Source: CAZQXD01 sp964597315 (GTDB taxonomy: Bacteria; Pseudomonadota; Gammaproteobacteria; Competibacterales; Competibacteraceae). Taken from it: 20,120 nucleotides of DNA. Of the stretch, positions 7,430 through 14,042 are shown one piece after another; the stretch's first letter is position 1; every line of letters starts with the position of its first letter. The notes under the pieces are model-generated. The model made no database searches. It worked only from the letters and a program-made list of their open reading frames with translations, and was not told where the DNA came from. Location: NCBI GenBank assembly GCA_964597315.1, contig CAZQXD010000073.1, positions 1 through 20,120 on the forward strand. The letters are read 5' to 3'. The translations under genes and the position numbers were made by a program.

Positions 7430-8362
7430 ATGAAATTCAAGGATTACTACCAGATTCTCGGCCTGTCACGGACGGCGACGGATGACGACATCAAAAAGGC
7501 TTACCGCAAGCTAGCCCGCAAGTACCATCCAGATGTCAGCAAGGAAACCGACGCCGAGGACCGTTTCAAAGAAGTCTCGGAAGCCTATGAGGTGCTGCGC
7601 GACCCCGAGAAACGCCGGACCTACGACCAACTGGGCAGTAACTGGAAGGCGGGCCAGGACTTTCGCCCGCCGCCGGGCTGGGAACAGTCGTTTCGGACCC
7701 CTCCTGGGAACCGAGGCGCCGATTTCAGTGATTTCTTCGAGACCCTGTTCGGCCAGGGTTTCGGGGGCTTCGGCGGTGGCGGTCGCCGCAGCTTTCGCCA
7801 GGCTGGCCAGGACCAGCGCGCCCGCCTGGACATCACCCTGGAAGAAGCCTTCCATGGGGGCGCCCGGACCTTGCAATTGCAAATCCCCGAAATGGATGGC
7901 GCCGGACGCATGGTCACCCGCAATCGCGCCCTAAACGTCAAAATCCCCTCCGGGGTGCGTAACGGCCAGAAGATTCGCTTGGGGGGCCAGGGCATGACCG
8001 GCCAGGGGGGCGGTCCCAGCGGCGATCTGTATCTGGACGTGCATATCCATCCCCATCACCTGTACCGGCTGGACGGCCGGGATGTGTCCCTGGAATTGCC
8101 CATAACACCCTGGGAAGCGGCCTTGGGCGCCCAGGTGGCGGTCCCCACCCTGGGGGGGCGGGTGACCGTGAACATCCCCACTGGCGCCCAAAGCGGCCAG
8201 AAGCTCCGGTTGCGGGGCCGGGGCCTGCCAGGCTCCCCTTCAGGGGACCAGTATGTGATCCTGAAGATCATCAATCCGCCGGTTGACTCCGAGGCGGCCC
8301 GGGAGTGGTTCCAGCGCATGGGCCGGGAGTTCAGCTTCAATCCCCGGACCCATCTGGACTGA
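7430..8362 (+). CDS. cbpA: CbpA/DnaJ-class co-chaperone without zinc finger
   Basis: About 310 residues. The N-terminal J domain has YYQILGL, KKAYRKLARKYHPDVS with the HPD motif at 33-35, and YEVLRDPEKRRTYD; it should stimulate DnaK ATPase. A G/F-rich linker (FGQGFGGFGGGG) follows at about residues 105-120. Two C-terminal beta-sandwich substrate-binding domains come next (LDITLEEAFHGG, VKIPSGVRNGQKIRLGGQG, VNIPTGAQSGQKLRLRGRG). The four CxxCxGxG repeats of true DnaJ are absent, so this is a type II, CbpA-like protein. The frame extends to a GTG at 7418, but ATG 7430 gives the family-typical MKFKDYYQILGL. E. coli cbpA is followed by cbpM; no such gene is recognisable here. Confidence 0.93.
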   Translation: MKFKDYYQILGLSRTATDDDIKKAYRKLARKYHPDVSKETDAEDRFKEVSEAYEVLRDPEKRRTYDQLGSNWKAGQDFRPPPGWEQSFRTPPGNRGADFSDFFETLFGQGFGGFGGGGRRSFRQAGQDQRARLDITLEEAFHGGARTLQLQIPEMDGAGRMVTRNRALNVKIPSGVRNGQKIRLGGQGMTGQGGGPSGDLYLDVHIHPHHLYRLDGRDVSLELPITPWEAALGAQVAVPTLGGRVTVNIPTGAQSGQKLRLRGRGLPGSPSGDQYVILKIINPPVDSEAAREWFQRMGREFSFNPRTHLD

Positions 8363-8457
8363 GCGGCTTGCCATGAGCTACCTGGCGGCGATTCTGGCTT
8401 GCGTCGGCAATCCGCCCCGGGCCGTTGCCGTGGTTCTGCCCCCGGCGGGGGTCACTA

Positions 8458-8643
8458 TTAGGAAGCGGATGGGTATTCGGTGACAGCGGACATGAGGAAG
8501 TACCGTTTTCGTGGAACGCAGCCCATTTCACGATACAAACGCTGGGCTATTTTGTTGGCACGCGCCACCTCAAGGTGTAGCGCCTTGACGCCGAGGGCAG
8601 CGGCTGCACGCTTGACCAACGCCAGGGCGGCTTTGCCGAATCC
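8458..8643 (-). pseudogene. C-terminal remnant of a GNAT acetyltransferase
   Basis: The last ~61 codons of a minus-strand frame read as the second half of a GNAT domain: GFGKAALALVKRAAAALGV (acetyl-CoA pyrophosphate loop and helix), ALHLEVARANKIAQRLYREMGC (the typical strand-helix with N-x-x-A-x-x-L-Y) and KRYFLMSA. No N-terminal half exists: the reading frame continues upstream only as the antisense-phase shadow of the neighbouring tupB gene. The fragment starts about 20 nt after the tupB stop, so the junction looks like the scar of a deletion that removed the start of the acetyltransferase and perhaps the transporter ATPase gene. It is unlikely to make a functional enzyme. Confidence 0.7.
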
Positions 8644-8663
8644 CGGTCCCCTTAACCGGAGCC

Positions 8664-9368
8664 TCACCCTCCCAGCCGTTGCGCCGTCTCCCGAGCCAGG
8701 GACACCGCCACGTTCAGCACGATGGCCAGGGTAATCAAAATAATGCCCAGCCCCAGGGCCAGGGGCAGGTCGCCCTTGCTGGTCTCCAGGGCGATGGCCG
8801 TGGTCATGGTGCGGGTCACGTGGGCGATATTGCCGCCGACGATGATCACCGCCCCCACCTCGGCGATGGATCGGCCCAGGCCGGCCAGCACGGCGGTGAG
8901 CAGGCTGTAGCGGGCCTCCCAGAGCAGGGTCCACAACGCCCGTCCAGGACCGGCGCCCAGGGAGCGGAGTTGCTCCTCCAGCTCCCCCCACAGATCCTCG
9001 ATGACTTGCCGGGTCAGGGCGGCGACAATGGGGAAGATCAGCAGGCATTGGGCGATCACCATGGCGGTGGGAGTAAACAATAATCCCCAAAACCCCAGTG
9101 GTCCCGATCGAGACAGCAGCAGATACACGAGTAGGCCCACCACCACCGGCGGCAGGCCCATCAGGGCATTGAGCAATACCACCAGAATTCGCCGCCCGGG
9201 GAACCGGGCCAGGGCCAGGGCCGCCCCCGCCGGCAGTCCGACCAGGGAGGCCAGCAGGAGGGCGCTCAAGCTCACTTGCAGGGATAGGAGGACGATTTCC
9301 GCCAAATCGGCATCGAAAGCCAGGATCAACTGGAAAGCGGCCAGAAACGCCGCCGACAGATCGTCCAC
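8664..9368 (-). CDS. tupB: Tungstate ABC transporter permease, TupB type
   Basis: A 234-residue inner-membrane permease with about five or six helices. The inner-membrane coupling region shows GLGRSIAEVGAVIIVGGNI followed by TRTMTTAIALETSKGD, a combination characteristic of TupB tungstate permeases. It would move tungstate bound by TupA, powered by the ATPase TupC, supplying tungsten (or molybdenum) cofactor enzymes. Neither tupA nor tupC is present: upstream is a small winged-helix-like gene and downstream a broken GNAT gene. The GTG start is separated by one nucleotide from the upstream stop, so the two are translationally coupled. The permease itself looks full length; whether it works depends on partner genes elsewhere. 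Confidence 0.88.
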   Translation of the reverse strand: MDDLSAAFLAAFQLILAFDADLAEIVLLSLQVSLSALLLASLVGLPAGAALALARFPGRRILVVLLNALMGLPPVVVGLLVYLLLSRSGPLGFWGLLFTPTAMVIAQCLLIFPIVAALTRQVIEDLWGELEEQLRSLGAGPGRALWTLLWEARYSLLTAVLAGLGRSIAEVGAVIIVGGNIAHVTRTMTTAIALETSKGDLPLALGLGIILITLAIVLNVAVSLARETAQRLGG

Positions 9369-9369
9369 C

Positions 9370-9606
9370 TTATTCTCCGCGCCCGACTGCGGCCAGAGCG
9401 GCCCGGCCTCGGGAGGTGATCCGATAGCGCACGGTCTGGCCCAGCACCGGCAGGGATAAGATCCGTACCTGCTCGACCATGCCCCGATTCAGCAGCCGGT
9501 TCAACACCCGCCTGCCGCAGCGGCCCGGCTCGGCGTCGGGATAGCGGGACAAATAATACAAACAGGCCGCTTCCTCGGCGTCCAGGCTCAAGTCCAGGTG
9601 GGCCAT
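9370..9606 (-). CDS. Small winged-helix-like protein upstream of tupB
   Basis: A 78-residue soluble protein I do not recognise by name. The middle part, RRVLNRLLNRGMVEQVRI, looks like a recognition helix leading into a first wing strand, and GQTVRYRITSRGRAALAAV resembles the second wing strand plus the final helix of MarR/PadR-like winged-helix proteins. By itself it may be a minimal DNA-binding regulator. Its stop lies one nucleotide before the GTG of tupB, so the two genes are almost certainly co-expressed; regulation of tungstate uptake is a reasonable but unproven guess. The ATG start has no strong Shine-Dalgarno sequence. No cysteine or oxyanion-binding motif is visible. Confidence 0.65.
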   Translation of the reverse strand: MAHLDLSLDAEEAACLYYLSRYPDAEPGRCGRRVLNRLLNRGMVEQVRILSLPVLGQTVRYRITSRGRAALAAVGRGE

Positions 9607-9733
9607 GGGCTAGCCTCGGAGCGCCGCCAGCAGAAGCGGGACAGCTCCAGACGAGACAGTTCCATCGCCGCGCTTATTGCCCCAACGTCGCTGGCGTGAC
9701 CCCATGCCTTTTCAGCTCCCCATGCCGGGGCCA

Positions 9734-11740
9734 TCAACCGCGCTCCTGCCTATCGGCCAGGGGATAACTCGGCTCGACCTCCTCTAGAGTCAACCGGGGA
9801 CCAGGGGGTGAATAGGCGCCGTAGCTGGCCTGTATGGAGGGGGGTATGGGACCGGCCACCCGCTCCAGCTCCCCCAGTCGCAGACCTTGACGGACCAGAT
9901 AGACCAGATAGGTATGCATGAGTGCCTCGGGGGTGATCTGCTCGGGCCACTCAAGACCGGTGTCGTGGGCCAGGCAGGCGATCATGCCGCGTAATTGATC
10001 CTCCCCCAGTGGCCGACCCTTGGCATCGGGCCACAAGGGCAAGGCCGGGTCGCCAGGACCGACAGCGGCCAGCGCCTTGTGTAGCTGGGGCGATAAGGGC
10101 AGAACCCGGCCCTCGCTGCCCGGCACATGCAGGCAGCCCTTGTCCAGATCCACATGCCGCCAGCGTAAGGCCGCCGCCTCATGGACCCACACCCCCCCCA
10201 GCAAGGCCAGCAACAGCCGCCGTCCCGCATCGCTGGCGATAGCCAGCAGGGCCTGGGTCTCCGCCGGGTCCAGCTCCCGGGGCGGTTTGTGGGTCAGGGA
10301 CGGGTCGGCGGAGGGGGCGTCCAGGTGTTGGGTGTCATGATCGTCATGGACCAGAGTCTCCCGGTCGTTCGCGGGATAAATGGCGGTCACCATGGAAGCA
10401 GGCCCGGTGTCCCGGGGAGGACGGTTGAATACACTGTACAGCGCGACCGCCAGCAAGCCCATCAGCACCGAACCCACCAGACTCAGACCGGCATCCCGCA
10501 AATAGTGGGGATAAATGGGCCAGTCGGGCATATAGCCCTTGTCCAGCACCGTGACCTGTGGAAATTGATAGCGGTTGCTGACTTCCTCCTGCACCAACCG
10601 CTCTTGCACGTCCTGATACAGCGTCTCCAGTTGCTCCAACTCATCTTGTAAGGCGTCGTGTTCGCCAAAGCGAGTCGTAAAATCCCGAGCGGTCTTTTTG
10701 TAGTCGACGAGTTGTGCCTCCAGCCGCCCCACCGTCGCTTGGGCCGCGACCACCTGCTGCTCGGCGGTATCCAGAGCCTCTCGCTTGCCTAACTGACTGA
10801 CCTGGGCAATCCGCGCTTCGGTGCGCTCCAGATCTTCGGTCATGGCGATGATGTCCGGGTCGAGTTCCATATACGCCTGGGTGAAGCGCCGGGCCAGACC
10901 ATTCAGCTTGCCGCGCAGTTCAGCCGCCCGGTCCTGGAGGCGGTGCAGTTCCACCCGATACTGTTCGCTGACGACGACTTTACCCTGGGCTGCGGCCTGG
11001 CTCAGGGACTCCAGCCGGGAATCAGCCGTAATCACTTCTTCATTGGCCTTTTTCAGACTGTCCGCCAGCCCCTTGAGCCGCGCCAATACCTGGTTTTCGT
11101 CCCGCTCCATGGACACGATGTCATACCGGCGGCGGAACTCGTCCAGGGACAACCGTTTGTCGGTCACGCGCTGCTCAAGGTCGGCGGATTGCTCCCGTAG
11201 GGCCTGAACGGTGGCTTCGGATTCCAGGCGCTGGCCTCCCCGGTGGGACTCCTCATAGGTATCCACCCAGGCATTCACCATGATGGGCAACAGCAGCTTA
11301 TCGCCCCCCTCGGCGCGCAGTTCAACCATATACGTATCGGGCAAGGGCTTCACGGCAAGCATTTCCCGCAATACCAGTGGGTTGGATGGAAACCGGTCAT
11401 CGGGAAAATCTTCCCTGGGCAGTCGCTGATAGACCTGGGTGAGCAACTCCAGGCTGGTTAGCCGCTGTTGCTGGACCGCCACATACTGAGCCTTGGTTTC
11501 GGGGGTCTCCGTGTCAAAAGCGGCCGGCGGGGCGATCAGCAGGGTGGCGGTGCTGCGATAGACCGCTGGACGCAGGAATGTAAAAGCGAGGCTGACTACC
11601 AAACTGACCGCTAGAACGATCAGAAAGAGCCGTAACCGGAAGCGATTACTCTGGGCGGCCTCAATTCGAGCTTCGGCACGGGGGTCACCTGGAAAGGAAC
11701 TCCCCGACAGCACTTCGATTCGGGGTGGGATTGTGGGCAT
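9734..11740 (-). CDS. Wzz/GumC-type polysaccharide chain-length protein fused to a degenerate tyrosine-recombinase-like domain
   Basis: About 668 residues counted from the ATG at 11740 (the frame runs 6 codons further to a TTG at 11758; GGAG upstream suits the ATG better, though 12 nt away). Membrane helix one is at ~35-57, followed by the Wzz strand RPAVYRSTATLLI; a long coiled coil spans ~170-395; PDWPIYPHY and helix two (~418-440) close the co-polymerase module that controls polysaccharide length in the inner membrane. After a ~50-residue acidic linker, residues ~490-645 match the tyrosine-recombinase catalytic fold: VHEAAALRWRHVDLDKG, then RVLPLSPQLHKAL, then ITPEALMHTYLVYLVRQG and SIQASYGAY. 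The first catalytic Arg is W518, the HxxR pair is E605/M608 and the GH His is P631; only a Tyr (Y640) remains. It therefore looks non-catalytic. No other polysaccharide gene is nearby. Confidence 0.8.
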   Translation of the reverse strand: MPTIPPRIEVLSGSSFPGDPRAEARIEAAQSNRFRLRLFLIVLAVSLVVSLAFTFLRPAVYRSTATLLIAPPAAFDTETPETKAQYVAVQQQRLTSLELLTQVYQRLPREDFPDDRFPSNPLVLREMLAVKPLPDTYMVELRAEGGDKLLLPIMVNAWVDTYEESHRGGQRLESEATVQALREQSADLEQRVTDKRLSLDEFRRRYDIVSMERDENQVLARLKGLADSLKKANEEVITADSRLESLSQAAAQGKVVVSEQYRVELHRLQDRAAELRGKLNGLARRFTQAYMELDPDIIAMTEDLERTEARIAQVSQLGKREALDTAEQQVVAAQATVGRLEAQLVDYKKTARDFTTRFGEHDALQDELEQLETLYQDVQERLVQEEVSNRYQFPQVTVLDKGYMPDWPIYPHYLRDAGLSLVGSVLMGLLAVALYSVFNRPPRDTGPASMVTAIYPANDRETLVHDDHDTQHLDAPSADPSLTHKPPRELDPAETQALLAIASDAGRRLLLALLGGVWVHEAAALRWRHVDLDKGCLHVPGSEGRVLPLSPQLHKALAAVGPGDPALPLWPDAKGRPLGEDQLRGMIACLAHDTGLEWPEQITPEALMHTYLVYLVRQGLRLGELERVAGPIPPSIQASYGAYSPPGPRLTLEEVEPSYPLADRQERG

Positions 11741-11806
11741 GGTCCGGTCGTACTCCAAATTAAGCCCTGGCTAAGGCTGGCGACGACAAAAACGAAGATC
11801 GGTTTA

Positions 11807-11820
11807 TTGACTTGGAACAA
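11807..11820 (+). promoter_or_regulatory. Candidate FNR/ANR box upstream of ccoG
   Basis: TTGAC-TTGG-AACAA matches the FNR/ANR consensus TTGAT-N4-ATCAA at 8 of 10 positions. A GACAAT -10-like hexamer at 11844-11849 puts the box near -41.5 of a start site around 11855, the class II activator geometry. ccoG-type genes are commonly under oxygen-responsive control. Predicted by eye only. Confidence 0.4.
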
Positions 11821-11889
11821 TGCAGGACGCATTTGCAATCATTGACAATCAGAGGCCATGTCGCAAGGGACAATAAGCAGGATAGACAA

Positions 11890-13302
11890 TTGAATGCCAA
11901 GACTGAAGGGGCCAAAGCCCCCGGCCAGGAATCCGCCGCGAATTCATTCTATGCCAAGCGTATCAAAATCTATCCCAGGGAAGTAAAGGGACGCTTTGCA
12001 AACCTACGCAAATTAGCGGTCATCGCCCTACTGGGCCTGTATTACCTCCTGCCCTGGCTATCCTGGAACGACCGGCAGCTAGTGCTGTTCGACCTGCCGG
12101 CCCGTAAATTTTATATCTTTGGCTGGACCTTCTGGCCCCAGGATTTCTTTTATCTGGCGCTGCTGCTGATTATTGCGGCCCTGTCTCTGTTTTTTTTCAC
12201 TGCCCTGGCCGGTCGGTTGTGGTGTGGCTACGCCTGCCCCCAAACCGTATGGACCGAGATTTTCATATGGATGGAACGCTGGGTAGAGGGGGACCGCCCC
12301 AAGCGCATGAAGCTGGACAAGGCGCCCTGGACCCGCCGCAAGCTGCTCATCAAGACCGCCAAACACAGCCTGTGGATCGCCTTCGCCCTGTGGACAGGCT
12401 TTACCTTCGTGGGTTTCTTCACCCCCATCACCGAGCTGGGAGCGCGGCTGGTCCACTTGGAACTGGGTAGCTGGGAAACCTTCTGGATTCTGTTTTACAG
12501 CTTCGCCACCTACGGCAACGCTGGCTGGATGCGCGAGCAGGTGTGTATCTATATGTGCCCCTACGCCCGCTTTCAGAGCGCCATGTTCGACCGTAACACG
12601 CTGATTGTGTCCTACGACCCGGAGCGGGGCGAACCCCGAGGGTCACGCAAGCGCGGAACCGACCCCAAGAGCCTGGGCAAAGGGGACTGCGTGGATTGCA
12701 CCCTGTGCGTACAGGTCTGCCCCACCGGCATCGACATCCGCGACGGTCTGCAATACCAATGCATTGGCTGCGCCGCCTGCATCGACGTCTGTGACGATGT
12801 GATGGACAAAGTGGGCTATCCTCGGGGCCTGATCCGCTACACCACCGAGAACACCCTACAGCACCAGCCCGCTCGAGTGCTGCGGCCCCGGGTCTATATC
12901 TACGCCACCCTGCTGCTGGCGCTGTTCATTGGTCTACTGTATGCCATCAGCCAGCGCACTCCCCTGGAACTGGACGTGATCCGCGACCGCAACACCCTGT
13001 ATCGGCAGACCGAAATGGGGCTGGTTGAGAATGCCTATACCCTGAAGCTTCTGAATATGGACGAGGGGGATCACCGCTTTCAGGTCACCCTGGAGGGGCC
13101 GCCGGGCATGGAACTGGTCAACACGCGGGGCGACGTGAAGGTGATCGGCGGCGAGGTGCTGAACCTGCCGGTGCGGGTACGCATGGACCCCACGGACCTG
13201 ACCCGGACCAGCACCGAGATCCGCTTCGGTCTGGAGGCCGTGGACGACCCCCGACTGAACACCCACGCCGAGGCCCGCTTCCTCGGCCCGGCCCTGCGCT
13301 GA
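11890..13302 (+). CDS. ccoG: Cytochrome c oxidase accessory protein CcoG (RdxA/FixG)
   Basis: About 470 residues, the usual CcoG length. It is an inner-membrane iron-sulfur protein needed for cbb3 oxidase maturation and shown in Rhodobacter to act as a cupric reductase. Several N-terminal helices carry RLWCGYACPQTVWTE and VCIYMCPYARFQ cysteine motifs. Two [4Fe-4S] ferredoxin motifs follow, CVDCTLCVQVCP from ~267 and CIGCAACIDVC from ~291, then a last helix and a C-terminal Ig-like FixG domain. No in-frame ATG precedes the conserved KRIKIYPREVKGR block. The frame extends to a TTG at 11812, but that lies inside the candidate FNR box; TTG 11890 has AGGA 7 nt upstream and gives the normal length, so it is chosen. 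The gene for FixH follows directly. ccoNOPQ and ccoIS are not in the window. Confidence 0.93.
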   Translation: MNAKTEGAKAPGQESAANSFYAKRIKIYPREVKGRFANLRKLAVIALLGLYYLLPWLSWNDRQLVLFDLPARKFYIFGWTFWPQDFFYLALLLIIAALSLFFFTALAGRLWCGYACPQTVWTEIFIWMERWVEGDRPKRMKLDKAPWTRRKLLIKTAKHSLWIAFALWTGFTFVGFFTPITELGARLVHLELGSWETFWILFYSFATYGNAGWMREQVCIYMCPYARFQSAMFDRNTLIVSYDPERGEPRGSRKRGTDPKSLGKGDCVDCTLCVQVCPTGIDIRDGLQYQCIGCAACIDVCDDVMDKVGYPRGLIRYTTENTLQHQPARVLRPRVYIYATLLLALFIGLLYAISQRTPLELDVIRDRNTLYRQTEMGLVENAYTLKLLNMDEGDHRFQVTLEGPPGMELVNTRGDVKVIGGEVLNLPVRVRMDPTDLTRTSTEIRFGLEAVDDPRLNTHAEARFLGPALR

Positions 13303-13308
13303 GGAGAG
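13301..13308 (+). promoter_or_regulatory. Ribosome binding site fixing the TTG start of the fixH-like gene
   Basis: GAGGAGAG overlaps the ccoG stop codon and lies 6 nt before the TTG at 13315. Its strength and spacing argue that TTG is the real initiation codon and that translation is coupled to ccoG. Confidence 0.65.
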
Positions 13309-13314
13309 AGTATC

Positions 13315-13818
13315 TTGAGTACACCCGCCCTTGCTTTACCCTGGTACCGCCAGTTCTGGCCATGGGTGCTGATTTTTCTTCCCCTGTCGGCGGTGGTGGG
13401 CTGTCTAATCACCATCGCCCTGGCTCTGCGGGACCCGGACGGCCTGGTGGTGGACGATTATTACCAGGAGGGCCTGACCATCAACCAGCGTCTGGACCGG
13501 GCCAGGATCGCCAGAGAACGGGGCATCGGCGCGGTGCTTGAGTTGGACCGGGATCATCACCGGCTCAGCCTGGAACTGGCCGCCCCCGAGCGGCCCGAAC
13601 GACTGGAATTGGCGCTACTCCACGCCACCCGGGCTGGCCAGGATCACCATATCAGCCTGCGCCGAGTGGGCGAAAATCTCTATCAATCGGCTCTGCCCGT
13701 CCTCAGCCCAGGCCGTTGGCATGTGCAACTGGACGGGGCGGACTGGCGGGTGACCGGCTCCCTAAAGCTATCGGGCGGCGGGTCGGGCAACAACCGGCTG
13801 AATCTGGACGCTCGATGA
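13315..13818 (+). CDS. ccoH: FixH/CcoH family cbb3 oxidase assembly protein
   Basis: A 167-residue protein with one N-terminal membrane helix (about residues 15-38) beginning PWYRQFWPWVLIFLP, the FixH hallmark, followed by ALRDPDGLVVDDYYQEGL. The DDYYxxG segment is also typical of FixH. The rest forms a periplasmic beta-rich domain. FixH/CcoH helps assemble cbb3-type cytochrome oxidase and stays associated with the complex in some species. Initiation is at TTG behind a strong GAGGAGAG. It follows ccoG by 12 nt; the copper ATPase CcoI and CcoS that usually come next are absent, so the cluster is split compared with classical ccoGHIS. Confidence 0.88.
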   Translation: MSTPALALPWYRQFWPWVLIFLPLSAVVGCLITIALALRDPDGLVVDDYYQEGLTINQRLDRARIARERGIGAVLELDRDHHRLSLELAAPERPERLELALLHATRAGQDHHISLRRVGENLYQSALPVLSPGRWHVQLDGADWRVTGSLKLSGGGSGNNRLNLDAR

Positions 13819-13908
13819 CATGCTGGGCCGCTGGCCGGTGGCTAAGTCGCAATCGAGAATAAGCCAACCCCCCAACCTTGATTAGAGACCAGTGGCAAGC
13901 GGGGACCT

Positions 13909-14007
13909 ATGATATACAAATGGTTGTCGAACACGGCGGGCGCGGCGCTCATGGGGTTGGGCCTCCTGGAGCGGCATCCAGTCTTCGACTGTAGCCCAGC
14001 GTCCTGA
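13909..14007 (+). CDS. Possible small membrane peptide between ccoH and the RND operon
   Basis: A 32-codon frame beginning MIYKWLSNTAGAALMGLGLL, with a positively charged start and a short hydrophobic stretch, then a polar tail ending in SPAS. GGGGA lies upstream but only 3 nt from the ATG. I do not recognise it. It could be a small membrane protein like those that accompany oxidase clusters, or chance; only conservation would tell. Confidence 0.2.
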   Translation: MIYKWLSNTAGAALMGLGLLERHPVFDCSPAS

Positions 14008-14042
14008 ACCCCAAATCGCGCCCGCTGTCAGTGTTTAGGTCT

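Noticed and set aside
8373..8483. 36-codon frame just after cbpA, considered as a cbpM-like gene
   Set aside because: No similarity to CbpM, no good ribosome site, and it overlaps the GNAT remnant; treated as intergenic.
8644..9090. N-terminal ~149 codons of the minus-strand frame that ends in the GNAT fragment
   Set aside because: This part overlaps tupB in another frame and is rich in H, R, G and P; it is a shadow, so the acetyltransferase fragment is not a real fusion.
9607..9733. 31-codon minus-strand frame between the Wzz-like gene and the winged-helix gene
   Set aside because: Composition and sequence (GSRQRRWGNKRGDG) give no sign of a real protein, and no ribosome site is present.
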